Assembly: GCA_963757605.1 (NCBI GenBank)
Contig: CAVWSF010000003.1
Span: forward strand, 930,001 to 994,000
Length of the DNA: 64,000 nucleotides
DNA from: JAICJC01 sp963757605
GTDB taxonomy: Bacteria; Actinomycetota; Thermoleophilia; Gaiellales; JAICJC01
Reading direction: 5' to 3'
Of this stretch, positions 15,738 to 23,672 are shown in pieces. Within the stretch, counting starts at the first letter, position 1; every line of letters begins with the position of its first letter. The position numbers and the translations under genes are program-made. A model generated the notes under the pieces. It saw only the letters and a program-made list of their open reading frames with translations, did not search any database and had not been told where the DNA came from.

Positions 15738-15794
15738 GGCCCCCTCCTTAACGGCTGGGGTGGTGTTCGCCGTCGCCACCGTTGTCGGACTGCG

Positions 15795-15825
15795 TGAAAA
15801 AACCGTGCCAGGCACCGATTTTTCA
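15795..15825. repeat. 31-bp palindrome centred on GTGCCAGGCAC
   Basis: Two 15-base arms flank a single central A, with 13 of 15 positions complementary: an A-rich/T-rich outer stem (TGAAAAAA.../...TTTTTCA) and a perfect GTGCC-A-GGCAC core. The T tract makes it terminator-like on either strand, but no gene ends nearby. It belongs with the other odd-length palindromes in this window. Confidence 0.65.
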
Positions 15826-15900
15826 TCTCACAGCCGGGGCGCAATGACCCCGATCGGGGGATTCGCCGCCGGCCGCGATGTGCGAGTGTGCGGCCGGGGC

Positions 15901-16149
15901 ATGGAGGACGTCGTCTACACACAGGTGCGGTTCAACCTCTACCGGCCCGGCGATTGGGTGACCGTCGGGGCGGGGATCGAGGACGACGTCGTGCGCTCGT
16001 CGGCGAGCGGTCTGTACGGCCGGATCGCGAGCCCGCTCGGAGACGTGCCCTACCGGGTGCGGGTACATCGCGCCGCGGACGAGACGGAGGAGCTGCAGGC
16101 CGCGATCGACCTACGGATCAGCGCGGACTGGGGGCCGGTTTCCCCGTGA
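15901..16149 (+). CDS. Hypothetical small protein
   Basis: 82 residues: VRFNLYRPGDWVTVGAGIEDDVVRS followed by SPLGDVPYRVRVHR, probably an all-beta domain. No family recognised. Good codon use supports it, but the start is uncertain: the ribosome site is weak, and earlier in-frame starts would run through the palindrome at 15795. Its 3' end overlaps the end of the convergent nitrile hydratase accessory gene by 32 bp. Confidence 0.5.
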   Translation: MEDVVYTQVRFNLYRPGDWVTVGAGIEDDVVRSSASGLYGRIASPLGDVPYRVRVHRAADETEELQAAIDLRISADWGPVSP

Positions 16150-16336
16150 GATCCTCGAGCGCGTCGAGCCAGCTCTCGTAGTACGGCTGGTCGGGCCGCT
16201 CGGCGATGGCCGCCTTCAGCCGGTCGCGGAACTCGTCCCAGTCGACGCCCATGCGCTCGGCTGCGACCACGGCCATCGCGAACGCCCGCGCCTGCCACGG
16301 CGCGGTGAACGGCTCGTCGGCGTCGCGGTCGATCAC
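16118..16336 (-). CDS. Nitrile hydratase accessory protein (activator, beta-N-terminal-like)
   Basis: 72 residues: EPFTAPWQARAFAMAV, then a helix MGVDWDEFRDRLKAAI and YYESWLDALEDL. This resembles the N-terminal helical part of the nitrile hydratase beta subunit. Small proteins of this kind (P14K/NhlE class) load cobalt into the alpha subunit and help oxidise its cysteines. The GTG overlaps the alpha stop (GTGA). It is shorter than P14K (about 150 residues), so it represents only the helical half. Confidence 0.8.
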   Translation of the reverse strand: MIDRDADEPFTAPWQARAFAMAVVAAERMGVDWDEFRDRLKAAIAERPDQPYYESWLDALEDLTGKPAPSPR

Positions 16337-16947
16337 GCGGCCACCGCGCCGACGCGCGGGACGGCGACACCGATCATGCAGTCGCGCGTGACGATGCCGG
16401 CCAGCTCCGCCTCCGACATCCCCTCCGTGCCGTCGGGGCGCATCGGCAGCACGATGTAGCGCAGGTCGGCGCTCGAGTCCCACACGCGGATCTCGGTCCC
16501 CTCTGGCAACTCGAGCCCGAACTCGGCCAGGACGGCGAGCGGCTCGCGGACGACCCGCGAGCGATACGGCGGGCTCTTGTACCAGACGGGCGGGATCCCG
16601 AGGATCGGCCACGGGTAGCACGAGCAGAGCGTGCAGACGACGACGTTGTGCACCTCCGCCGTGTTGGCGACGCAGCGGATCTGCTCGCCCTCCATGCCGC
16701 CGTAGCCGAACTCGGCCGCGGCGGCGGCGCCGTCGGTCAGGAGCCGCTCCCGGTACGCCGGATCGACCCACGCGCGGGCGACCATCTGCGCGCCGTTGCG
16801 CGGCCCGATCTCGTTCTGGAACCTGGCGACGACGGCGTCGATCGCGTCGGTCGAGGCCAGGCCGCGCTCGATCAGCACGGTCTCGAGCGCGGCGGTGCGG
16901 AGCTCCTGCGGCGTCTTGGGACGGATGTGGTGGTGAGAGCCGCTCAT
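16333..16947 (-). CDS. nthA: Nitrile hydratase alpha subunit, cobalt type
   Basis: 204 residues. The active-site claw is VVVCTLCSCYPWPILG (about residue 105); a Thr after the first Cys and Tyr after the last mark the non-corrin cobalt class rather than the iron class. The two inner cysteines are normally oxidised to sulfinic and sulfenic acid. Conserved YKSPPYRSRVVREP and IRVWDSSADLRYIVLP follow. With beta it hydrates nitriles to amides in the cytoplasm. Its ATG overlaps the stop of the preceding ParB-like frame (ATGA), so the three frames are translationally linked. Confidence 0.95.
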   Translation of the reverse strand: MSGSHHHIRPKTPQELRTAALETVLIERGLASTDAIDAVVARFQNEIGPRNGAQMVARAWVDPAYRERLLTDGAAAAAEFGYGGMEGEQIRCVANTAEVHNVVVCTLCSCYPWPILGIPPVWYKSPPYRSRVVREPLAVLAEFGLELPEGTEIRVWDSSADLRYIVLPMRPDGTEGMSEAELAGIVTRDCMIGVAVPRVGAVAA

Positions 16948-17403
16948 GCCTGGAGGCGCATAGCGTACACACGCGCCAGTCCATGCACCTCGGCGGCGAT
17001 CGGCACGCCGAGCAGACGGCTCGCCACGAGCCGGTGGTGGCCGTCGTTCAGAAACAGCTTGCCGTCGAAGCAGACGAGCAGGATCGGCGGGACGGCGGAC
17101 GGCCGGTGCGAAAGGCGACGCACCAACGAGCGGACGTACGGGTCAGGACGATCGCCTGCTCGCCGGCCGCGACGTTCACCCGTGTCGTCGGCGCGAGCGA
17201 GACGACCACCGGCGGGACGCACGGCGGGCCGGCGTGGGGGCGCGGGACGAGAGGGATCCCGAGCGGCACGAGGATCTCCTCGAGGGGAATCGACGACCGA
17301 TCAGCCGCGATGCTGCGAAGCGTCGCGAGCGCATGGCGGCGCTGAAGCCGCCGGCGCTCGGTCAGGTATGGGGCGGTCGATGTGGATGCCGCGCGTCGCT
17401 CAT
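16944..17403 (-). pseudogene. ParB/Srx-like DGHHR-domain gene between nitrile hydratase beta and alpha, two apparent -1 frameshifts
   Basis: A frame begins at ATG 17403 inside an ATGA overlap with the beta stop. It switches frame near 17365 (to YLTERRRLQRRHALATLRS...VPLGIPLVPRP...VNVAAGEQAIVL) and again near 17150 (to DPYVRSLVRRLSHRPSAVPPILLVCFDGKLFLNDGHHRLVASRLLGV). It ends at 16944 in an ATGA overlap with alpha. Sense codons are good in each segment, so one protein of about 153 residues was once encoded; DGHHRLVASRLLG is the ParB-like nuclease/sulfiredoxin-fold signature. Each junction needs one inserted base, compatible with sequencing loss or real decay. Confidence 0.65.
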
Positions 17404-18047
17404 TCGAGATGAGTCTCCCACAGATCCACGAACACCCGATGCGCGGGACCGGGGTCGTCCCAGAGGGCGGTCGATTCGAATCCGACCGTGTACCAGGCCT
17501 GCGGGACGATCCGGCCGCCCTCGGTCTCGTACACGTCGAGGATCGGCCGGGGCGCGTGCACCGACTCGATCACGCCGGGGGCGCCGCGCAGGTAGGCGGG
17601 ACAGCGGGAGTGGCCGGGCGCCGCGCGCCGGGAGACGGTCACTCGGTCGCCCGGGGAGAACCGCGGCGGCGGGGCCTCGAAGCCGGGCTCGTCATGGGGT
17701 CTGAGCTTGCGCAGGGCGGCGGCGGCGATCTCCGGATCGGAGCGCGTCGGCACCGGCTCGCCCGCGGCCATCCGCGCGGCCGCCGCGTCGAGCTCCTCCT
17801 GCGTGAAGGCGCCCGACTCGACCCCGTTCAGCTCCATCGACGCCAGCCAGTGCTCGTAGTAGGAGGTCGTCAGGTACTCGATCGCGCCCATCCGCTCGAT
17901 CGACCACCGGAATGCCGGCCCCACCTCGGAGGCCAGGTTCATGCCGTGCACCCGCCCCTCCCACGGTTCGTGGAACGGCGGCTCGTCGTCCTCGCGCACG
18001 ACCGGGCCGAAGCCCTGCTTGCCGCCGAGGTCGTGCGCGCCGTCCAC
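17400..18047 (-). CDS. nthB: Nitrile hydratase beta subunit
   Basis: 215 residues. It starts VDGAHDLGGKQGFGPVV (GTG), the standard beta N-terminus, then EPPFHEPWEGRVHGMN, IERMGAIEYLTTSYYEHWLASME, and the C-terminal SH3-like barrel RFSPGDRVTVSRRAAPGHSRCPAYLRGAPGVIE...WYTVGFES. It is the first gene of the beta-(ParB-like)-alpha-activator operon. A CorA-like transporter starts 43 bp away in the opposite direction. Confidence 0.94.
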   Translation of the reverse strand: MDGAHDLGGKQGFGPVVREDDEPPFHEPWEGRVHGMNLASEVGPAFRWSIERMGAIEYLTTSYYEHWLASMELNGVESGAFTQEELDAAAARMAAGEPVPTRSDPEIAAAALRKLRPHDEPGFEAPPPRFSPGDRVTVSRRAAPGHSRCPAYLRGAPGVIESVHAPRPILDVYETEGGRIVPQAWYTVGFESTALWDDPGPAHRVFVDLWETHLE

Positions 18048-18090
18048 GCCACGGACGGTAGCCGAGTGCGCGAGTAGCGTCCCGGACGGC

Positions 18091-18999
18091 GTGGGCGCCG
18101 CATGGACAGACCTGCTCGACCCCGACCGCGAGGCCCTGGCGCAGGCATCCCCCGGCAACCTGCACCCCCGCGCGCTCGATCGCTTGCTGGCGCCCACGGA
18201 AGCGGGCGACGAGCCGCGGCCGACGCTCGAGGCCCACACGGGCTACGTGTTCGGCGTGTTCCTCGTGGCGGTCGTGGTGCAGAGCGAGGACATCGTCTTC
18301 TACCAGGAGGTCGACATCGTCCTCACGCCGGATCGGCTCGTGACCGTCCGCAAGACCCCGCCCAAGCGCCCGCCCTTCGACCCCAAGAGCGTGCGCGAGG
18401 CGATGGGCGACGACCACAGCGCCGGCATCATCGCCTACCTCTTGATCGACGACGTCGCCGAGAGCTACCTGGATGTCGTCGACGACCTCCAGGACGAGAT
18501 CGACGAGCTCGAGGACACGATCGAGACCTGGCCGGGACCCCGCGTCCGCCTACGGTTGTCCGAGCTGCGCCACGACATGCTCCACGTCCGGCGCACGCTT
18601 GCCCCGACCCGCGACGCCGTCCGGCGCGTCGTCGACAACCGCATCGAGCTCGAAGGCGACACGGAGGTCTTCACGCGGGACGTCGAGCTGCACTTCGCCG
18701 ACGCCTACGACAAGCTCCTGCGCGCCTCCGAGGCGCTCGAGCTGTGCCGCGACCTCGTCGCCGGCGCGCGCGACTACTACCAGTCGATGGTCGCGCAGGA
18801 CCAGAACGAGGTCGTGAAGCGCCTGACCGCCGTCGCGTCCATCCTGCTTCTGCCGACGTTCATCGTCGGCCTCTACGGCCAGAACTTCCGGGACGTCCCC
18901 GAGTTCCACTGGGGCTGGGGCTACTGGTGGTCGTGGGGCCTCATCATCGCCACGACGGCCGCGCAGATCGTGTACTTCCGGCGCAAGCGCTGGCTGTGA
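18091..18999 (+). CDS. CorA-family divalent metal transporter with GQN instead of GMN
   Basis: 302 residues: a large cytoplasmic alpha/beta domain with a long coiled helix (LDVVDDLQDEIDELEDTIE...ELRHDMLHVRRTLAPTRDAVRR), then two C-terminal spans. The pore loop is LPTFIVGLYGQNFRDVPEFHWGWGYWW, so the hallmark Gly-Met-Asn reads Gly-Gln-Asn. CorA proteins move Mg2+, Co2+ or Ni2+; GxN variants often have altered selectivity. It is divergent from a cobalt-type nitrile hydratase operon, making Co2+ import a sensible hypothesis. GTG 18091 was chosen; the GNAT gene overlaps its stop. Confidence 0.88.
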   Translation: MGAAWTDLLDPDREALAQASPGNLHPRALDRLLAPTEAGDEPRPTLEAHTGYVFGVFLVAVVVQSEDIVFYQEVDIVLTPDRLVTVRKTPPKRPPFDPKSVREAMGDDHSAGIIAYLLIDDVAESYLDVVDDLQDEIDELEDTIETWPGPRVRLRLSELRHDMLHVRRTLAPTRDAVRRVVDNRIELEGDTEVFTRDVELHFADAYDKLLRASEALELCRDLVAGARDYYQSMVAQDQNEVVKRLTAVASILLLPTFIVGLYGQNFRDVPEFHWGWGYWWSWGLIIATTAAQIVYFRRKRWL

Positions 19000-19550
19000 G
19001 CGACGTCCGGCTGGAGACGCTGGAAGGCTCTGCGACGTCAGGGATCGCAGACGACCTGCGCGCGATCTACCTGGCCGCGCTCGCGCAGCCGCCGTTCGGC
19101 GAGGGCGAGGATCAGGCCGACGCGTTCGCCGCGGAGCTCGCCGACGAGGTGGACGACGCGGGCTTCCGGTGCTGCGTGGCGCTTGCGGGCGACGGGCCGG
19201 TCGGCTTCGCGTACGGCTGTCCGGCGTTCACGACCGAGCCCGAGGACGCCTGGACGCACGCGCTGGTCGATTCGGTCGGGCCCGACGTGGCCGAGCACTG
19301 GATCCGCGCCCAGTTCGCGTTCATCTGGACCGCGGTTCGCCCGGAGTGGCAGGGCCACGGGCTCGGCGGACGGCTGCACGACGCGCTGCTCGGCACCGCG
19401 ATCCAGCCGCGCGCCTGGCTCGTCACCCACCCCTTCGACTGCCCCGCCGTGCGGCTCTACCGCAGCCGGGGATGGATCGAGCTCGGGCGCGGCCCGCTGG
19501 GCATGGGGGCGGCGGAACGGGTCGTGATGGGGCTCGAGCTGGGCGCCTAG
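18996..19550 (+). CDS. GNAT-family N-acetyltransferase
   Basis: 184 residues. Motif A is FAFIWTAVRPEWQGHGLGGRLHDALL (Q/RxxGxG as QGHGLG) and motif B is PAVRLYRSRGWIELG. The GTG overlaps the transporter stop (GTGA). The acceptor is unknown; small GNATs of this form modify amines on metabolites or protein N-termini. The stop overlaps the convergent gene by four bases. Confidence 0.85.
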   Translation: MSDVRLETLEGSATSGIADDLRAIYLAALAQPPFGEGEDQADAFAAELADEVDDAGFRCCVALAGDGPVGFAYGCPAFTTEPEDAWTHALVDSVGPDVAEHWIRAQFAFIWTAVRPEWQGHGLGGRLHDALLGTAIQPRAWLVTHPFDCPAVRLYRSRGWIELGRGPLGMGAAERVVMGLELGA

Positions 19551-20164
19551 CGCTCGAACCAGGCCGCCAGCCACCGGGCCTGGTCGGCAAGGCGGCCGAG
19601 CACCGCCTCGTCGACGTTGTCGCCGGCCGCGGCCACCACCAGCGAGTCGCCGGTGTCGACGTTGTTCTCGAGGTCGAAGATCAGGCTCGGCTGCTCGATG
19701 GACCACTCGATCAGCTCCGAGGTCCGGAGGCGGTCGACGTCGGCGTCGTCCGTCGAATCGGCCACGCGCAGGCGGTAGCGGGCGTCGAACGCCGGGTGGA
19801 CGCTGTAGACCCGATGGTCATCGTGACGCAGGAGCCGCGAGAGCCAGCTCCCCTCCGAGAACTCGGCGGGATGGATGGTCACGCGTGGCCACGCCGGAGC
19901 GTTCACCTCGACGAGGAGGACCGTGAACGCGGCGGTGGTGACGCTCGTGTCGCCCGGCACCGGGAGGCCGGCGGCGTCGACATAGAGGTTGAACACGCGA
20001 GCCGGGCGCGCGTCGAGCTCCCCCTCGTGGACGTCGGTCGCGACGTCCACCAGCCCCTGGCGCAGGAGCGGCGTCTCGCCCTCGAGCCGGCGCTCGGACG
20101 GCGTGAAGCCGTGCACGGAGGCCCAGCTTTCCAGTGTGGTCGCGTCGGAGGATGGGTCTGGCAT
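19547..20164 (-). CDS. Hypothetical soluble protein
   Basis: 205 residues with no recognised family. Visible features: a strand-rich core (ARVFNLYVDAAGLPVPGD, AAFTVLLVEVNAPAWPRVTIHPAEF), DDHRVYSVHPAFDARYRLRV and an acidic C-terminus. Neither a signal peptide nor a membrane span is seen. ATG 20164 is preceded on its strand by TACGCT eight bases upstream, the leaderless pattern. Codon use is normal for the window, so the gene is likely real. Confidence 0.7.
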   Translation of the reverse strand: MPDPSSDATTLESWASVHGFTPSERRLEGETPLLRQGLVDVATDVHEGELDARPARVFNLYVDAAGLPVPGDTSVTTAAFTVLLVEVNAPAWPRVTIHPAEFSEGSWLSRLLRHDDHRVYSVHPAFDARYRLRVADSTDDADVDRLRTSELIEWSIEQPSLIFDLENNVDTGDSLVVAAAGDNVDEAVLGRLADQARWLAAWFER

Positions 20165-20172
20165 CGCGGCAA

Positions 20173-20178
20173 AGCGTA
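20173..20178 (-). promoter_or_regulatory. -10 hexamer TACGCT for leaderless hypothetical gene
   Basis: On the minus strand TACGCT is followed by eight bases and then the ATG at 20164, with no ribosome site. Confidence 0.45.
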
Positions 20179-20186
20179 ACCGGGCG

Positions 20187-21098
20187 ATGCAACATTCGGG
20201 TCTGACCCCGTTGGTGCAGAGATTGGTGGCAGTCGCGATGGTGGCCGCGATCGCCGGCGGTTGCACCCACGGCGGCGGACCGCCGGGCCGCCCCGTGGCC
20301 GCCGGGCATCCCTGCACGGGCGCGCCGCCGCCGGCGGGCTACGCGCACGTCATCACGATCGTGATGGAGAACCACGGCTTCTCGCAGGTGGCGGGCCATT
20401 CGCCGTTCCTGAACACGCTCGCGCACCGCTGCGGGCTTGCGACCGGCTACCGCGCCGTCACCCATCCCTCGCTCCCGAACTACCTGGCGATCGTCTCGGG
20501 CTCGACGCAGGGCCTCGACGGGTCAGACTGCTCGCCCGGGCCGGGGTGCCAGAGCGACGGGCCGAGCATCTTCTCGCAGATCGCATGGCGGGCCTACGCC
20601 GAGAGCATGCCCGGGCCGTGCGTCCCCAGGGGCGCCGGCGCCTACGCCCCCCGCCACAACCCACCGGTCTACTTCACGGGTCTGGCGGCGCAGTGCCCGG
20701 CGCAGGACCTCCCGCTGCCGCGCCTGCTCGCCGACCTGCGCTCCGACGACCTCGCCCCCTACACGTTCGTGACGCCGAACCTGTGCTCCGACGAGCACGA
20801 CTGCCAGGTCTCCGACGGCGACCGCTGGCTCTCCCGGTGGGTGCCGCGGATCGTCGACTCACCCGCCTACCGCGACGGCCGCACCGTCCTCTTCATCACC
20901 TACGACGAGGACGACCACGCGGAGGGAAACCGCGTCTACACGGTCGTCGTCGCGCCGTCGGTGCCGCCGGGCACGGTCGCCGGCACCGCCTTCACGCACT
21001 ACTCGCTCCTGCGAACGCAGGAGGAGCTGCTCGGCGTGCCCCTCCTCGGCCAGGCGGCGTCGGCGACGAGCATGCAATCCGCATTCGACTTGGGCTGA
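20187..21098 (+). CDS. Lipoprotein PF04185 phosphoesterase
   Basis: 303 residues from ATG 20187, or 294 from GTG 20214. A short lipoprotein signal (VAVAMVAAIAGGC, lipobox AGGC) anchors it outside the membrane. Family signatures are VITIVMENHGFSQVAG, THPSLPNYLAIVSGS, FVTPNLCSDEHDC and VLFITYDEDDHAEGNRVY, covering metal and phosphate-binding positions. ATG 20187 would place codons through a GGGTCTGACCCC palindrome, so GTG 20214 may be the true start. It is the second of three family members here and probably liberates phosphate from organic sources. Confidence 0.85.
   Translation: MQHSGLTPLVQRLVAVAMVAAIAGGCTHGGGPPGRPVAAGHPCTGAPPPAGYAHVITIVMENHGFSQVAGHSPFLNTLAHRCGLATGYRAVTHPSLPNYLAIVSGSTQGLDGSDCSPGPGCQSDGPSIFSQIAWRAYAESMPGPCVPRGAGAYAPRHNPPVYFTGLAAQCPAQDLPLPRLLADLRSDDLAPYTFVTPNLCSDEHDCQVSDGDRWLSRWVPRIVDSPAYRDGRTVLFITYDEDDHAEGNRVYTVVVAPSVPPGTVAGTAFTHYSLLRTQEELLGVPLLGQAASATSMQSAFDLG
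20197..20210. repeat. GGGTCTGACCCC palindrome
   Basis: CGGGTCTGACCCCG with the ATTCGGG left flank also present at 2211-2227. It overlaps the 5' end of the phosphoesterase frame if ATG 20187 is used. Confidence 0.6.
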
Positions 21099-21170
21099 CC
21101 GGCGCGCGTGTGACAATTGTGTCGCGGGCCGGATGTCCGAAAACCACCGTGCTACCCTGCCGCCCCGTAA

Positions 21171-23639
21171 ATGGGAAAACAGCTTGTCATCGCCGAAAAA
21201 CCGTCCGTCGGGCAGGACTACGCCCGCGCGCTCGGCGGCGGCTTCCAGAAGCACGAGGGCTACCTCGAGTCCGACGAGCGGATCGTGTCGTGGGCCGTCG
21301 GGCACCTCGTCGAGCTGGCCGAGCCCGAGGACTACGACGACTCGCTGAAGCGGTGGTCGATCAAGACCCTGCCGGTGCTCCCTGAGCAGTTCAAGCTGCG
21401 CCCGGACGCCCGCAACAAGAAGCAGCTCGACGTCCTCAAGCGTCTGATGAAGCGCGACGACGTCGACGACATCGTGAACGGCTGCGACGCCGGCCGTGAG
21501 GGCGAGCTGATCTTCCAGTACATCATGGACGTGGCGAAGACCCGAAAGCCGGTCCAGCGCCTGTGGGTCTCGTCGATGACGAAGGACGCGATCCGGGACG
21601 GCTTCGCGCACCTCCGCCCCGGCGAGGAGATGGAGCCGCTCGCGGCGGCGGCCCGGTCGCGCTCGGAGGCGGACTGGCTGGTCGGCATGAACGCCACCCG
21701 CGCCGCGACCGTGAAGGGCCGCGCGCTGGGCGGCGTCGTCTCGCTCGGCCGGGTGCAGACGCCGACCCTGGCGCTGATCGTCCGCCGCGACGTCGAGATC
21801 GACGCCTTCGTCCCCCAGACCTACTTCCAGGTCGACGCCCGCTTCGGCCTCGAGGGACCGCGCGCCTATGTGGGCCGCTGGTTCGAGGGCAAGGAGGACC
21901 GCACCTCCGAGCGGGAGATCGCCGAGGCGGTCGCCGCCGCTGCGGGCGGCGCCCCGGCCACGGTTGCGAGCGTCAAGCGCACCGAGCGCAAGACCCGCCC
22001 GCCCCTCCTCTACGACCTGACGAGCCTCCAGCGCGACGCGAACAGCCGCTACGGGCTCTCGGCGCAGCGCACGCTGGCCGCCGCCCAGCGCCTCTACGAG
22101 GGTTCGACGGCCGGCGCGGTCATCACCTACCCGCGCACGCGCTCGCAGTTCCTGCCGGGCGACATGGTCCCGGCGCTCAAGCCGACCGCCCGCGGCCTGA
22201 CCGGCATCCCCGCGGTGCGCGAGGCGGCCGCCTACGTCGCCGGGCTCGACGTCCTGCCGCTCGCGCGGGTCGTGAACGACGCCAAGGTCGGCGACCACCA
22301 CGCGATCATCCCCACCGGGGAGCTGCCGCGAAGGGAGCTCACCGGCGACGACGCGCGCGTCTTCGACCTCGTCGTCCGCCGCTTCCTGGCGGTCTTCCAT
22401 CCCGAGGCCCGGTTCGAGGACACCGAGATCATCACCGAGTCCGGCGGCCACCGCTTCCGTACCCGCGGCCGGCGCCTGATCGAGGCCGGCTGGCGGGCGG
22501 CGGCGTTCGGCGAGGAGGCCGCCGCCGAGGAGCCGCCCGCCGCCGGGGACGAGGACGAGCCGCGCCAGACCCTGCCCAAGGTGGACGAGGGCGAGACGGG
22601 GACGTGCGAGAAGGCCGAGGTGCTCGAGAAGCAGACCAAGCCGCCGCCGCGCTACTCCGAGGCGTCGCTGCTCAAGGACATGGAGACGGCCGGCAAGCAG
22701 ATCGAGGACGAGGAGCTGCGCGAAGCGATGAAGGAGGCCGGCCTGGGGACGCCGGCGACCCGGGCCGAGACGATCGAGAAGCTCCTGCGGGTCGGCTACA
22801 TCGAGCGGCTGGGAAGGCAGCTCCGCGCCACCTCGAAGGGCCGGCAGGCGATCGCGCTCCTCGGCGACCACGCCCTCACCTCAGCGGATCTCACCGGCCG
22901 GTGGGAGAAGCGGCTCTCCGACATCGAGCGCGGCGCCGGCGCGCGCGACGCGTTCATGGGCGACATCCGCGAGTTCACGTCGGCGGTCGTCGAGTACTTC
23001 CGCGAGCTCTCCTCCGAGGACGTGCGGGCGCTCAGGGCCGAGATCGGCCCCTGCCCGAACTGCGACGGAATCATCCGCGAGAACAGCCGCGCCTACGGCT
23101 GCTCGTCGTGGCAGAGCCGCGAGGAGCCGGGCTGCGGCTTCGTCATCTGGAAGCAGCAGAAGGGCCGCTCGATCTCGGCCGCCGAGGCCCGCGAGCTGCT
23201 CGAGAAGGGCCAGACCGAGCTCCTGGACGGGTTCAAGACGCGCCCCAGCCGGGCCCGGCTCGTTCTCGCCGAGGGAAACCAGGTGCAGCTCGTCGCCGAG
23301 GACGGCACCCGGCTCGACGCCCCCGCCGGCCCGCGCGAGAAGATCGCCGACTGCCCCAAGTGCGACGGCGAGATCCGCGAGAACAGCCGCGCGTACGGCT
23401 GCTCGTCCTGGAAGAGCAAGAAGGAGACCGGCTGCGGCTTCGTCATCTGGAAGTCGACCAAGGGCCGTCAGATCAGCGTGGACGAGGCCCGCCAGGTGAT
23501 CGAGAAGGGCGCCTCCGACTGGATGGACTTCAAGGATCGCAAGGGCACGTTCCGGGGCCGGCTCGTCCTGACGCCCGACCACACGGTCGAGGTGCAGCGC
23601 GAGGACGAGGGCACCGAGGCCGCCACCCAGGCGGCGTAG
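21171..23639 (+). CDS. topB: DNA topoisomerase III-like type IA topoisomerase with duplicated C-terminal zinc ribbon
   Basis: 822 residues, longer than E. coli TopB (about 650). The Toprim domain carries VIAEKPSVGQDYA and CDAGREGELIFQY. The 5Y-CAP core contains the catalytic Tyr (about residue 320) in ITYPRTRSQFLP, where the usual Asp after RT is Arg. The C-terminus holds two near-identical repeats of about 100 residues (CPNCDGIIRENSRAYGCSSW and CPKCDGEIRENSRAYGCSSW, each ending CGFVIWK...KGR.IS), probably zinc ribbons gripping DNA. It relaxes or decatenates single-stranded DNA. It stands alone between a phosphoesterase and galE. Confidence 0.9.
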   Translation: MGKQLVIAEKPSVGQDYARALGGGFQKHEGYLESDERIVSWAVGHLVELAEPEDYDDSLKRWSIKTLPVLPEQFKLRPDARNKKQLDVLKRLMKRDDVDDIVNGCDAGREGELIFQYIMDVAKTRKPVQRLWVSSMTKDAIRDGFAHLRPGEEMEPLAAAARSRSEADWLVGMNATRAATVKGRALGGVVSLGRVQTPTLALIVRRDVEIDAFVPQTYFQVDARFGLEGPRAYVGRWFEGKEDRTSEREIAEAVAAAAGGAPATVASVKRTERKTRPPLLYDLTSLQRDANSRYGLSAQRTLAAAQRLYEGSTAGAVITYPRTRSQFLPGDMVPALKPTARGLTGIPAVREAAAYVAGLDVLPLARVVNDAKVGDHHAIIPTGELPRRELTGDDARVFDLVVRRFLAVFHPEARFEDTEIITESGGHRFRTRGRRLIEAGWRAAAFGEEAAAEEPPAAGDEDEPRQTLPKVDEGETGTCEKAEVLEKQTKPPPRYSEASLLKDMETAGKQIEDEELREAMKEAGLGTPATRAETIEKLLRVGYIERLGRQLRATSKGRQAIALLGDHALTSADLTGRWEKRLSDIERGAGARDAFMGDIREFTSAVVEYFRELSSEDVRALRAEIGPCPNCDGIIRENSRAYGCSSWQSREEPGCGFVIWKQQKGRSISAAEARELLEKGQTELLDGFKTRPSRARLVLAEGNQVQLVAEDGTRLDAPAGPREKIADCPKCDGEIRENSRAYGCSSWKSKKETGCGFVIWKSTKGRQISVDEARQVIEKGASDWMDFKDRKGTFRGRLVLTPDHTVEVQREDEGTEAATQAA

Positions 23640-23658
23640 GAGCGCAAGCGCCTGCGGG

Positions 23659-23664
23659 TATCCT
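23659..23664 (+). promoter_or_regulatory. -10 hexamer TATCCT for leaderless epimerase
   Basis: TATCCT ends eight bases (CCCGCGCC) before GTG 23673. Confidence 0.5.
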
Positions 23665-23672
23665 CCCGCGCC

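Noticed and set aside
15760..15900. Upstream extension of the 15901 gene
   Set aside because: The extension crosses the GTGCCAGGCAC palindrome and has poor codon use.
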